A stretch of 45,395 bases of DNA, taken from NCBI GenBank assembly GCA_016212795.1, contig JACRDT010000016.1, forward strand, positions 1 to 45,395, read 5' to 3'. This document shows, in pieces, positions 7,587 to 15,111 of this stretch. The DNA is from Elusimicrobiota bacterium (GTDB lineage Bacteria > Elusimicrobiota > Elusimicrobia > UBA1565 > UBA9628). A program made the position numbers and the translations under genes. The notes under the pieces were generated by a model that saw nothing but the letters and a program-made list of their open reading frames with translations, had not been told where the DNA came from and did no database searches. Within the stretch, counting starts at the first letter, position 1, and every line of letters starts with the position of its first letter.

Positions 7587-7977
7587 GAGCGTGACCGAGG
7601 CGGAAGCCCGGGCCTATTTGAAGAAGGCCGAGGAATTCTACCAGGCGATGCTGGAGTCCTACAGGGAGCGGAGGTGGAACGCGGCAGGATTGGAAGGCGT
7701 GCATTGCGCCATATCCGCGACGGACGCCTTGCTCGGGCTCAAGGCCAGGGTTCGGGCGGCCGGGGAAAGCCACTACGAAGCCGTCGATTTGGTGCGGGCG
7801 CACATCAAGCATGAGCATGTGGATCAGCAAGCCGCCAGGCTCAGCCGCGTCATCAGCAAGAAGAACATCGTGGAATACGACAGCCGGGATTTCAAGAATG
7901 AAGAGGCGGCCGCCATCGTCAAAGATGTCGGACGCTACCTTGAATGGGTCAAGGCGCTGTTTCACGGCCATTCGTAG
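7561..7977 (+). CDS. HEPN-domain protein, putative RNase toxin
   Basis: A 138-residue all-helical HEPN protein, partner of the upstream MNT gene. The RNase motif R-x4-H is visible as RAHIKH (R79, H84), with another histidine at 86. In the characterised HepT family the motif ends H-x-Y and the tyrosine is adenylylated; here that position is histidine, so the mode of inhibition may differ. The TTG at 7561 is chosen because GGGGAGG (7545-7551) lies nine bases upstream and the overlap with the MNT gene suits translational coupling; the GTG at 7591 is an alternative. It precedes the second cysteine-rich paralogue. Confidence 0.75.
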   Translation: MSPKKTRVRSVTEAEARAYLKKAEEFYQAMLESYRERRWNAAGLEGVHCAISATDALLGLKARVRAAGESHYEAVDLVRAHIKHEHVDQQAARLSRVISKKNIVEYDSRDFKNEEAAAIVKDVGRYLEWVKALFHGHS

Positions 7978-8019
7978 GGTGGCGATGCGGCCGCGCGGGA
8001 GTTCCGGGATCGTGAGCCG

Positions 8020-9489
8020 ATGAGATACCTCGTCAGCGGCGGCGTGGCGGCGGCGTTCTTCTTCGGCGCGCTGGCGGGGTTCTGGCGCTCCCAGCAGTTG
8101 GCCCGGCGCGAACTGGGCGTCCTGACCGGCCAGGTGGACTCCAAGGTTGCCGACTGGGAGTCCAAGAAGGTCCCGGCCGGCGGCCGGGTCTTCAACTTCG
8201 TGATCTCCGACGCCGGGTCCGGGCCCGACCCGTTCGTCCTGCCTGAGGAGCCCGGGTTCCTGGCGAAAGCCATGGCCTGGCTCAAGAGCGGCATCGTGGG
8301 CGGCAAGCCGGCCGCGGCGGAGCCCACGGCGTTCGCCAAGTCCTTCGCCGGCCTCCCGGACACGGTCGTGTGGACCCACGAGGGCTTCTCGACGGCGAGC
8401 GAGGAAGCCATGACCCGCGAGATCGCCAAAGCGGTCGTGAAGGCCCACGACGCGGGTGCCCAGGTCAACATCGTGACGCAAGGGGTTTCGGCGAGCCCCG
8501 CCTTGAAAGCCCTCAAGAGCCTGGAAGGCGCCGTGCGCGGGGGCAGGAAGGTGCAAGCCAACAAGGTCGTGCTCGTGGGCATGAACCCGGCCGGGCTCAA
8601 GAGGATCGCGCCGGTCTTCTTCATGGACTTCACGAAGCCCGGCAACGTGCTGGAATTGGCGGACATCCACACACAGAGCACGATGCCGCCGGCGACGGTG
8701 GTCCAGCTGTTCGGCAAGAATCACAGCGGCACGGAATACGGCGCGGAGGATCTCTGGCCCGAACTGGCCAGCCAGGGCAGCGCGCCGGCAGACCTCATCA
8801 AGATCGTGAAGGACCTGACTTCGAAGGTCGAGTCTCTGGAGCAGGTCATCGGCCAGTTGGCCCAAGCGGCATCAGGTCGCGCCGAAGAGGCCAAGAAGCG
8901 CGCCGTGACCATGAAGAATCTCGATGGGTACTACGTGCGGAAAGAGGGCTCCGGCCCTGCTTTGGCGCGCCCCCAGCGGCGAGATTCGATGTCCATGATC
9001 AAAGGCGGGGAGGAGTATTCGCAATCGGCCGTGGAGGCGGCGGCCGCGGTCAAGGCCGCCGAGGAGGCGCGAGCGGCCAAGGCCGCGGCCGATGCGGCGG
9101 CGCGGGAATCCAAGGCCGCCGATGAGAACGCGCGAGCCGCCATGGCCGCCGTGGGGGCGGCGCTCCAGCCGGCGAAAAGAAAGGAGCCGTCGGCTGACGA
9201 TATCGTCCGTTGGAAACAAGAGGAGAGAGTGTGCGAGAGGTGTTGCGCCGATGTGGGATTGTCGTGGAGAAAGGCGGCCTATACCGGGGGGGTGCCGTTC
9301 TCTCCGCGCGGGCCGGGAGGCTCGATAGGGAATGTGGATGAGCTCCAGGACTATTGGGGCTGTTGCCGGAAATCGGGGCCCGGACCAGCCGATCTGTCCC
9401 GTTGGGGGGCCTTGCCTTCCTGCCGCGCCGCGCGGCGCGATGAAGTCGGAGGCGATATCATGGTCTGGTTCATCTGCTTGAGCCGGTGA
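8020..9489 (+). CDS. Exported cysteine-rich protein, paralogue B
   Basis: A 489-residue paralogue of the product at 2683-4047. It has the same N-terminal hydrophobic segment, the same core with GVSAS (S157) and the same C-terminal cysteine module (C405, C408, C409, then WGCC). The linker is longer and is an Ala/Glu/Lys-rich, probably coiled-coil stretch at about 325-385. DNA identity in the core is very high (compare 3072-3207 with 8415-8545), while the ends have diverged, pointing to fairly recent duplication or gene conversion. Both copies follow a toxin-antitoxin-like gene. Its stop overlaps the GTG of the next glycosyltransferase gene (GTGA). The function is unknown. Confidence 0.6.
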   Translation: MRYLVSGGVAAAFFFGALAGFWRSQQLARRELGVLTGQVDSKVADWESKKVPAGGRVFNFVISDAGSGPDPFVLPEEPGFLAKAMAWLKSGIVGGKPAAAEPTAFAKSFAGLPDTVVWTHEGFSTASEEAMTREIAKAVVKAHDAGAQVNIVTQGVSASPALKALKSLEGAVRGGRKVQANKVVLVGMNPAGLKRIAPVFFMDFTKPGNVLELADIHTQSTMPPATVVQLFGKNHSGTEYGAEDLWPELASQGSAPADLIKIVKDLTSKVESLEQVIGQLAQAASGRAEEAKKRAVTMKNLDGYYVRKEGSGPALARPQRRDSMSMIKGGEEYSQSAVEAAAAVKAAEEARAAKAAADAAARESKAADENARAAMAAVGAALQPAKRKEPSADDIVRWKQEERVCERCCADVGLSWRKAAYTGGVPFSPRGPGGSIGNVDELQDYWGCCRKSGPGPADLSRWGALPSCRAARRDEVGGDIMVWFICLSR

Positions 9490-10649
9490 TCGCCCGCATG
9501 CGCATCGTGCATTTCGGGACGTTCTCGGTCGGCGAGGGGTATCCCCGCAACGCGGTCGTGGCCGGAGGGCTGAGGAGGGCGGGGGTTTCGGTCGTCGAGT
9601 GCCGGCGGGAACTGTGGCGGGGGCTGGAGGACAAGGTCCGCTGCGCGACGGCGCTCCCGGCGGGTCTGGGTCTTCTGCCGAGGCTGGCTTGCGCCTGGGC
9701 CGGGCTGGCGTGGGAATACCTCTTCAGGTGCCCTCCCCACGATGTCGTCCTCGTGGGCTACAGCGGGCACCTCGACGTCTTCCTGGCTCGGGCGCTGGCC
9801 TTCCTCAAGGGCAAGCCCGTCGTGCTGGACGCGTTCCTGTCCCTGCATGAGGCGGTGGTCGAGGACCGGGGAGCGGCGCGTCCGGCGAGCCTGCGCGCCT
9901 TCGCCCTGCGCCTCTTGGACCGCGCTTCGTCCATGGCCGCGGATTTGGTGCTCCTGGACACCGATGAGCACGTCAGGTATTACCGCGAGGTCCTCGGCGC
10001 GTCCGGCGCGCGCTTCGCCCGGGTGTTCGTCGGGGGGGAGGAGACCTTCTCCCCGCGTCCCAAGACCCGCGAGACGGGCAGGACCGAGGTCCTGTTCTTC
10101 GGCAGCTTCCTGCCGCTGCATGGGGCGGATGTGATCGTGGACGCGGTCAGGATGCTGGCCGGAGACAAGACGTTCCATTGCACGCTGATCGGGGACGGCA
10201 TGGAGTGGGAGCGCTGCCACGGCCTGGCCGCCGGGATCGCCGAGGACGCCCTCACATGGGAGAGGCGCTGGGTTGGCCATGACGAACTGGCTCGCAGGAT
10301 CGCCGACTCGGACATCTGCCTGGGCATCTTCGGCGCGGGCGGCAAGGCGGCGAGGGTGATCCCCTGCAAGGCGTTCCAGGCGCTGGCGATGGGCAAGCCG
10401 CTCATCACGGCCGACACCCCTGCCGCGAGAGAGGCTCTCGTGCACGGGCAGAACGCCTACCTGGTCGCTCCGGGCGACCCGCGGGCGCTCGCGGACGCCG
10501 TCTTGCACGTGAAAGGCAGCAGAGCGCTGTCGGAGCGGCTGTCCGCGGAGGGGTTGAGGACCTACCGGGAGCGTTTCTGCATGGACGCGATCGGCAAGGG
10601 GCTCAAGGGCGAGCTCGAAGGCCGGTTCGGTCCGTTTGCCGACGCGTGA
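9486..10649 (+). CDS. Family 4-type (GT-B) glycosyltransferase
   Basis: A 387-residue GT-B glycosyltransferase. The N-domain begins MRIVHFGTFSVGEG. The C-domain has the glycosyl_transf_1 signatures: VLFFGSFLPLHG, TLIGDGMEWE, and the donor-site region IPCKAFQALAMGKPLITADTPAAREAL with the usual E near the end. The GTG at 9486 overlaps the preceding stop; an ATG at 9498 is the alternative start. It probably adds a sugar in the cytoplasm to a lipid-linked glycan. It restarts the polysaccharide locus after the accessory island. Confidence 0.85.
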   Translation: MIARMRIVHFGTFSVGEGYPRNAVVAGGLRRAGVSVVECRRELWRGLEDKVRCATALPAGLGLLPRLACAWAGLAWEYLFRCPPHDVVLVGYSGHLDVFLARALAFLKGKPVVLDAFLSLHEAVVEDRGAARPASLRAFALRLLDRASSMAADLVLLDTDEHVRYYREVLGASGARFARVFVGGEETFSPRPKTRETGRTEVLFFGSFLPLHGADVIVDAVRMLAGDKTFHCTLIGDGMEWERCHGLAAGIAEDALTWERRWVGHDELARRIADSDICLGIFGAGGKAARVIPCKAFQALAMGKPLITADTPAAREALVHGQNAYLVAPGDPRALADAVLHVKGSRALSERLSAEGLRTYRERFCMDAIGKGLKGELEGRFGPFADA

Positions 10650-10703
10650 TCTTTCCGCGGCACAAAAAGGCCGTAAAACAAATCACTTTCATGAAGTTTT
10701 CGC

Positions 10704-10733
10704 TTGTTGGAACGGCTTGAAATCAGTTAAAAT
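10704..10733 (+). promoter_or_regulatory. Promoter upstream of the nucleotidyltransferase gene
   Basis: TTGTTG (10704-10709), 18 bases, TAAAAT (10728-10733). The ATG at 10741 is seven bases downstream and has no Shine-Dalgarno, so the message would be leaderless. Confidence 0.5.
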
Positions 10734-10740
10734 CCAGACG

Positions 10741-11469
10741 ATGTCTGTCATCATCCTGGCGGGCGGCCATGGCGAATGCCTGAGGCTGGGCGACGAGTAT
10801 GTGCCCAAGCTCATGCTCCCCATCGGCGGCAAGCCCCTCCTGGAGCACCAATTGGGGTGGCTGCGCGAGGCGGGTTTCGAGTCCGTCGTGCTCTGCCTGG
10901 GGCTGAAAGCCGACGTGGTCAGGGCCTATTTCTCGGACGGCTCGGCGTGGAAGATGAGGCTGCGCTATTTCGTCGAACAGAACCGGCTCGGGACGTCGGG
11001 GACCGTCAAGGCCCTGGGCGCCGCGTCCCTGCCCGACGACACGCTGGTGCTCGGCGGCGATGTGTGGACCAGGTTCGACTGCGCCAAGATGTTCGAGTTC
11101 CACCGGTCCCACGCCGGCCTGGCCACCCTGGCGCTGCGCAAGCCCGAGAAAGACGACCAGGGCCAGATGGTCGTCATGGGGCCGTCCCGCCGTGTCGTGA
11201 AGTTCCCCGAGTACCAGAGCGACGACCCCTCGGCCATGGCCGCGGCCTCGGTCTGGATCATCCGCCGGTCCCTTCTGCACCACGTCGCCGACGAGGGGCC
11301 CAGCGATTTTCTCAAGGACGTCTTCCCCGCCGCTCTGCGCGCCGGCGAGGAGCTCTATGGGTATCCGGTCTCGGGGGAAGTGGCCGATCTCGGGACGCCG
11401 GAGCGCCTGGAGCGGTTCTCCAAGCGATACGCCAAGAGCCTCTCCGGCGCCGAAACCGGCGCGGTCTGA
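10741..11469 (+). CDS. Sugar-phosphate nucleotidyltransferase, HddC/RmlA-like
   Basis: A 242-residue NTP-transferase that would activate a sugar-1-phosphate for glycan synthesis. It has IILAGGHG, PKLMLPIGGKPLLEHQ, LVLGGDVWTRFD with the metal Asp, and GEVADLGTPERL with the C-terminal metal Asp. The hallmark GxGTRL is altered: the sequence reads GHGECLRL, with Cys at the usual Arg. The closest functional fit is heptose-1-phosphate guanylyltransferase (HddC), given the GmhA-like gene at 129; that is inference. The ATG at 10741 starts right at the conserved first strand. Confidence 0.8.
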   Translation: MSVIILAGGHGECLRLGDEYVPKLMLPIGGKPLLEHQLGWLREAGFESVVLCLGLKADVVRAYFSDGSAWKMRLRYFVEQNRLGTSGTVKALGAASLPDDTLVLGGDVWTRFDCAKMFEFHRSHAGLATLALRKPEKDDQGQMVVMGPSRRVVKFPEYQSDDPSAMAAASVWIIRRSLLHHVADEGPSDFLKDVFPAALRAGEELYGYPVSGEVADLGTPERLERFSKRYAKSLSGAETGAV

Positions 11470-11487
11470 TCCGGACGGCGAACACGA

Positions 11488-13134
11488 TTGAAGAAACTGC
11501 GGTGGTTGCTGGCCATAGCCGCGGTCTTCGCGGTCTGGCTGCGGTTCGACTCCATCGGCTACGGCCTCCCGCACACCTACAACGCCGATGAGCCGCACAT
11601 CGTCAACCTAGCCGTCTCCTTCGGCTCCGGCTCCCTCAATCCCTACAGCTTCAAGTACCCGACCCTCTGGCCGGCGCTCCTCTTCGTCTGCTACGGCGCG
11701 TACTTCGTGGTCTGGTCCGTGTTCGGGCTGCGCCACGGCGTCGCGGACTACGCCGGCCTCTTCGCCTGGGATCCGACCTGCTTCTACCTCATCGGGCGGG
11801 TCCTGTCGGCCGTCTTCGGGCTGCTGGGCATGGCCGTGATATGGAAGATGGAGCGCGAGAACGCGCCGGAGGCGTCCGGCCCTCCATGGGCGGCGCTGGT
11901 CATCGCCTTCTGCCCGCTCATGGTGGAGCTCTCCCACGCCGCCAAGCCGGACCTGGCCATGTTCTTCTTCGCGAGCCTCGGCTGGTACTTCGCATTGAAG
12001 GTCTACCGCGAGGGGACCAGGCGCTGGCACTGGGCGTGCGGGGCGGCGCTGGGCCTGGCCATGTCCACGCAGTACACGGCCCTGGCCGCGTCGCTCCTGC
12101 TGCCGCTGGCCCACGCGCTGGGCAGGAAGGCCGCGCCGAGGCCCTGGCGGTTCCTGGCCGAGGGGGTCGCGGCTGCGGGGGTGGGCTTCTTCATCGGGTC
12201 GCCCTACATCCTGCTGGATTTCCCGCGGTTCTGGGCCGCGATGCGCGATTTCTCTGCCCTGGCCGAGGTGCGCGACAAGACCGTCGCCCAGGTCGCGCTG
12301 GCCGTCCACCGCAACTTATGGAACTTCGCGGGAGAGGGCTCGATCGCGGGCCTGGCGGCGATCGTCGGGCTTGGCTCCTTCTGGGGCCGCGACAGGAGGC
12401 TGGCGGTCCTGGTCCTCGCCCCCATCCTGGCCTACTCCATCTCCTTGAGCGGCCACCCGGACGGGCCCTGGATGCGCTACCTCCTCGGCTGCTTCCCGGG
12501 CTTGGCCTTGCTGGCGGGCGAATCGCTGGGGGCGGTCGCCCGGCTCGGCCGAGGCCCGGCCGTGCTGGTGTTCCTCGCCGCCTGCGGGCCCGGCCTGTTC
12601 GCCTCGTCCTCGTTCGACGCGGGGCTCGGCCTGCAGGACACGAGGACCCTGGCCGCGGCGTGGGTGACGCGGAACATTCCGCCCGGGACGGGCGTTCTCA
12701 TGGACTACCCGCATGCCTCGCCGCGGCTCGTCATGGACAAGGAGCAGGCCGCGGAGCTCGAGGCCAAGACCAAGGCCGCGGGCTCGCCCCGCTGGCGGCT
12801 CTACGCCGCGATGCGCAACTCCCATCCCGGGGGCGGGTACCGGATCTACCGCCTCCAGCGCTCGGCCGCGGACCTGCGTTCCAATCCCGCGCACGTCCTG
12901 TCCTCTCAGGCGGACGCGGCGACCCTGGACATGAGCGCGGGGCTCGGCGGGGCCCGGCGCGCCGGCGTCGGCTACGTCGTCACGTCGAGCTACGGCGCGA
13001 GCCCGGCTCGGTCGCCCTACCTCGAGGCCTTCTTCGAGGAGCTCTGGCGGCGGGCCGTGCTGGTGCGGGAGTTCGCGCCCGTTCAAGGCAAGATCGGCGG
13101 CCCGCACCTGCGGATCTTCAAGCTCAGCGGATGA
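11488..13134 (+). CDS. GT-C (GT39/ArnT-like) membrane glycosyltransferase
   Basis: A 548-residue integral membrane protein with about ten hydrophobic segments. The NADEP motif near residue 33, in the first external loop, has the acidic pair typical of GT39/GT83 enzymes, which use polyprenyl-phosphate sugars on the outer face of the inner membrane. A soluble periplasmic domain follows at about 385-548. The start is a TTG at 11488, 18 bases after the nucleotidyltransferase stop, giving MKKLRWLL. It probably transfers a lipid-linked sugar onto the glycan or a protein. Confidence 0.75.
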   Translation: MKKLRWLLAIAAVFAVWLRFDSIGYGLPHTYNADEPHIVNLAVSFGSGSLNPYSFKYPTLWPALLFVCYGAYFVVWSVFGLRHGVADYAGLFAWDPTCFYLIGRVLSAVFGLLGMAVIWKMERENAPEASGPPWAALVIAFCPLMVELSHAAKPDLAMFFFASLGWYFALKVYREGTRRWHWACGAALGLAMSTQYTALAASLLLPLAHALGRKAAPRPWRFLAEGVAAAGVGFFIGSPYILLDFPRFWAAMRDFSALAEVRDKTVAQVALAVHRNLWNFAGEGSIAGLAAIVGLGSFWGRDRRLAVLVLAPILAYSISLSGHPDGPWMRYLLGCFPGLALLAGESLGAVARLGRGPAVLVFLAACGPGLFASSSFDAGLGLQDTRTLAAAWVTRNIPPGTGVLMDYPHASPRLVMDKEQAAELEAKTKAAGSPRWRLYAAMRNSHPGGGYRIYRLQRSAADLRSNPAHVLSSQADAATLDMSAGLGGARRAGVGYVVTSSYGASPARSPYLEAFFEELWRRAVLVREFAPVQGKIGGPHLRIFKLSG

Positions 13135-13154
13135 CGAGGGACGGGTGACCAACG

Positions 13155-13694
13155 TCAGGACCGGTCGGATTCGAGGTTCTTGATGCGGCTTTCGTGGTCC
13201 CTGACCTGGACCTGGAGTTCGGTCAGGGAGTGGCCGTGGAGGACGGCGGTCCGGTCGTAGCGCTCCCCCTTGCAGGCGAAGGATTCGATGGCGGCCAGGA
13301 TGTCCCTGACATCGTCCTTGGTGGCCAGGCCCGTGATCCTGTCTCCGAGTCCGCGGACATCGGCCTGCGTCCGCACAATCTCCGTGGCAAGGCGGTGGAC
13401 GGACGCGTCGAGCTTCTTGTCGAGCCCCCGGATGTCGGCTTTCAGTTCGGCGCGCAGGTCATCCGCGGTCGATTTGACCTCGCCGCGCAGGGCGTCCGCG
13501 GTCGATTTGACCTCGCCGCGCAGGGCGTCCGCGGTCGATTTGACCTCGCCGCGCAGGGCGTCCGCGGTAGATTTGATCTCGCCCCGCAGCACGGCCTCGG
13601 TAGCCTTGAGTTCTCCCCGGAAGATGTTCGTGGAGGTGTAGAGGTCGCCCCGCGTGGCCGGCATGCTCGTTTCAGCCTGGGTCATCTCGTCCAT
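13155..13694 (-). CDS. Coiled-coil protein with 11-residue repeats
   Basis: A 179-residue, highly charged, almost wholly helical protein. Residues about 26-80 consist of 11-residue units of the type LRGEVKSTADA, a hendecad coiled coil. No signal peptide or membrane segment is seen. The start has a good Shine-Dalgarno (GGAGGAAG on the minus strand, 13702-13709). It runs convergent to the GT-C gene. The function is not recognisable. Repeat number could vary between strains because the DNA repeats are exact. Confidence 0.65.
   Translation of the reverse strand: MDEMTQAETSMPATRGDLYTSTNIFRGELKATEAVLRGEIKSTADALRGEVKSTADALRGEVKSTADALRGEVKSTADDLRAELKADIRGLDKKLDASVHRLATEIVRTQADVRGLGDRITGLATKDDVRDILAAIESFACKGERYDRTAVLHGHSLTELQVQVRDHESRIKNLESDRS
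13462..13590. repeat. 33-bp tandem repeat (three perfect copies plus a diverged one)
   Basis: Perfect 33-base units lie at 13462-13494, 13495-13527 and 13528-13560; a diverged copy follows to 13590. The length is a multiple of three and matches 11 residues of the encoded coiled coil, so copy-number change keeps the frame. Confidence 0.9.
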
Positions 13695-13810
13695 TTTACC
13701 ACTTCCTCCGGAACCTCGTAAGAGTCGAAAGCCCCATCCGGCGGTGGGCCCCCAACTGGTATACGAATGACTGCCGGAATAGTTCCATCACTCTCCGCCT
13801 CGGGCGCTCA

Positions 13811-13839
13811 TTGACCAGTCGCTCAGGGCGTCCTAAACT
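13811..13839 (+). promoter_or_regulatory. Promoter TTGACC-17-TAAACT
   Basis: TTGACC at 13811-13816, 17 bases, TAAACT at 13834-13839, upstream of the RelE chimera gene. The start codon ATG 13869 has AAGGAG (13858-13863) five bases before it. This gap (13695-13868) otherwise holds only the minus-strand Shine-Dalgarno of the coiled-coil gene. Confidence 0.65.
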
Positions 13840-13868
13840 CTGGGGAACCCTGGTTGGAAGGAGAACAC

Positions 13869-14258
13869 ATGGCTGCCTGGCTTCTTCTCTTGGCATGGAC
13901 CTCGACGGGCTTCGCCCAGGAGGCGTCGTGGCCGGACCTTGCCGCGCCCGCCAAGGCCGTGGGCGGGGGAGGGCGCGACGCGGCCGTGGTGGTGGGCGTG
14001 GAGGATTACCCCGCCGCGGCGCGAGAGCTCGACAAGCTTGATCCTCAGGCCGCGAGGCGCATCCTCAAGTTCCTGTCGGCGCGCGTAACGCCCTCAAGCG
14101 ATCCCCGGCGCCGCGGCGAGGCCCTCAAGGGCTCGAAGCTGGGGGAGTTCTGGAAGTACAGGGTCGGCGATTATCGGATCGTCGCGCGCATCGAAGACCG
14201 CTTGCTGCTGATCCTGGTCGTGAGGATCGGCAACCGCCGCGAGATCTGCCGGCGATGA
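13869..14258 (+). CDS. RelE/ParE toxin fused behind a signal-peptide-bearing leader (chimera)
   Basis: The 129-residue product has two unlike parts. Residues 1-45 look like the start of an exported protein: signal peptide [17 protein letters not shown], then [28 protein letters not shown], which resembles the mature N-terminus of secreted caspase-like (C14) proteins. Residues about 45-129 are a complete RelE-type toxin ([17 protein letters not shown], then [17 protein letters not shown], then [11 protein letters not shown]). An exported RelE would be useless, so the toxin may be translated from an internal GTG (13986, 13989, 13992 or 13998), or the gene is a harmless recombinant. No antitoxin gene is adjacent. 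The caspase resemblance is from memory of the family and is uncertain. Confidence 0.7.
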   Translation: MAAWLLLLAWTSTGFAQEASWPDLAAPAKAVGGGGRDAAVVVGVEDYPAAARELDKLDPQAARRILKFLSARVTPSSDPRRRGEALKGSKLGEFWKYRVGDYRIVARIEDRLLLILVVRIGNRREICRR

Positions 14259-14307
14259 CGGTCGGGTTGGCGCGCCTTGCGCGCGCCTTGAGGCCGGCGA
14301 TATTGAT

Positions 14308-14313
14308 TATAAT
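14308..14313 (+). promoter_or_regulatory. Consensus -10 (TATAAT) upstream of the GT2 gene
   Basis: A perfect TATAAT 12 bases before the ATG at 14326. No good -35 at 16-18 bases is visible. The predicted 5' leader is about five bases, too short for a Shine-Dalgarno. Confidence 0.5.
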
Positions 14314-14325
14314 ATCACCCCAGCC

Positions 14326-15111
14326 ATGAAGATCATCGCGGTCCTGCCCGCCTACAACGCCGAGAAGACTCTGGAGAAGACCCTCAACGACATCCCCAAG
14401 GGGTCCGTCTCGGAGGTCATCCTGGTGGACGACTGCTCCAAGGACGGCACGGTCGAGCTTTCCAGGAAGCTGGGCCTGACGACCTTCGTCCACGAGAAGA
14501 ACCTCGGCTACGGGGGCAACCAGAAGACCTGCTACACCGAGGCCTTGAAGCGCGGCGCGGACATCGTGATCATGATCCACCCGGACTACCAGTACGATGC
14601 CAGGCTCACCCCCTTGATGACGAGCCTGATCTCCATGGGGGTCTGCGACGTGGTGCTGGGCAACCGCATCAGGACCCGCTGGGAGGCCCTGGAAGGCGGC
14701 ATGCCCTTCTACAAATACATCTTCAACAGGTTCCTGACGATCATCGAGAACCTCAGCACGGGCAACAACATGGGCGAGTACCACTCGGGGCTGAGGGCCT
14801 ACTCCCGGAAGGTCCTCGAGACCCTGCGCTGGGAGCTCAACTCCGACGATTTCGTCTTCGACCAGCAGTTCATGATCCAGGCCGCGGCGTGCCGCTTCCG
14901 GCTCGGGGATGTCCCCGTCGCGGTGCGCTATTTCCCGGAGGCCTCCTCCATCAGCTTCTGGCGCAGCATGAAATACGGGCTGTCGACCCTGGTGCTCATC
15001 GCGCAGTATTTCCTGCACAAGTCGAGGCTCGTGCAATACGCGTTCCTGACGCCGAAGGGGAATCCCGCTCCGACCGCGGCCCCGAGCCGTCCTTCCTTCG
15101 GGCCACAATGA
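14326..15111 (+). CDS. Family 2 glycosyltransferase
   Basis: A 261-residue GT-A enzyme: [18 protein letters not shown], then VDDCSKDGT, then [12 protein letters not shown], with HPDYQYD taking the DxD-like metal site. It resembles polyprenyl-phosphate glucosyltransferases and the dolichol-phosphate family, but has no C-terminal GtrB membrane domain. The last 20 residues are Pro/Ala-rich and may be disordered. Its stop overlaps the ATG of the next membrane enzyme (ATGA). The pair looks like a sugar-lipid donor synthase plus the GT-C transferase that uses it; this is inference from context. Confidence 0.85.
   Translation: MKIIAVLPAYNAEKTLEKTLNDIPKGSVSEVILVDDCSKDGTVELSRKLGLTTFVHEKNLGYGGNQKTCYTEALKRGADIVIMIHPDYQYDARLTPLMTSLISMGVCDVVLGNRIRTRWEALEGGMPFYKYIFNRFLTIIENLSTGNNMGEYHSGLRAYSRKVLETLRWELNSDDFVFDQQFMIQAAACRFRLGDVPVAVRYFPEASSISFWRSMKYGLSTLVLIAQYFLHKSRLVQYAFLTPKGNPAPTAAPSRPSFGPQ

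Noticed and set aside
15063..15100. Another copy of the dispersed repeat at the end of the GT2 gene
   Set aside because: Short GC-rich similarity (CCGAGCCGTCC) only; it does not extend in register with the other copies.
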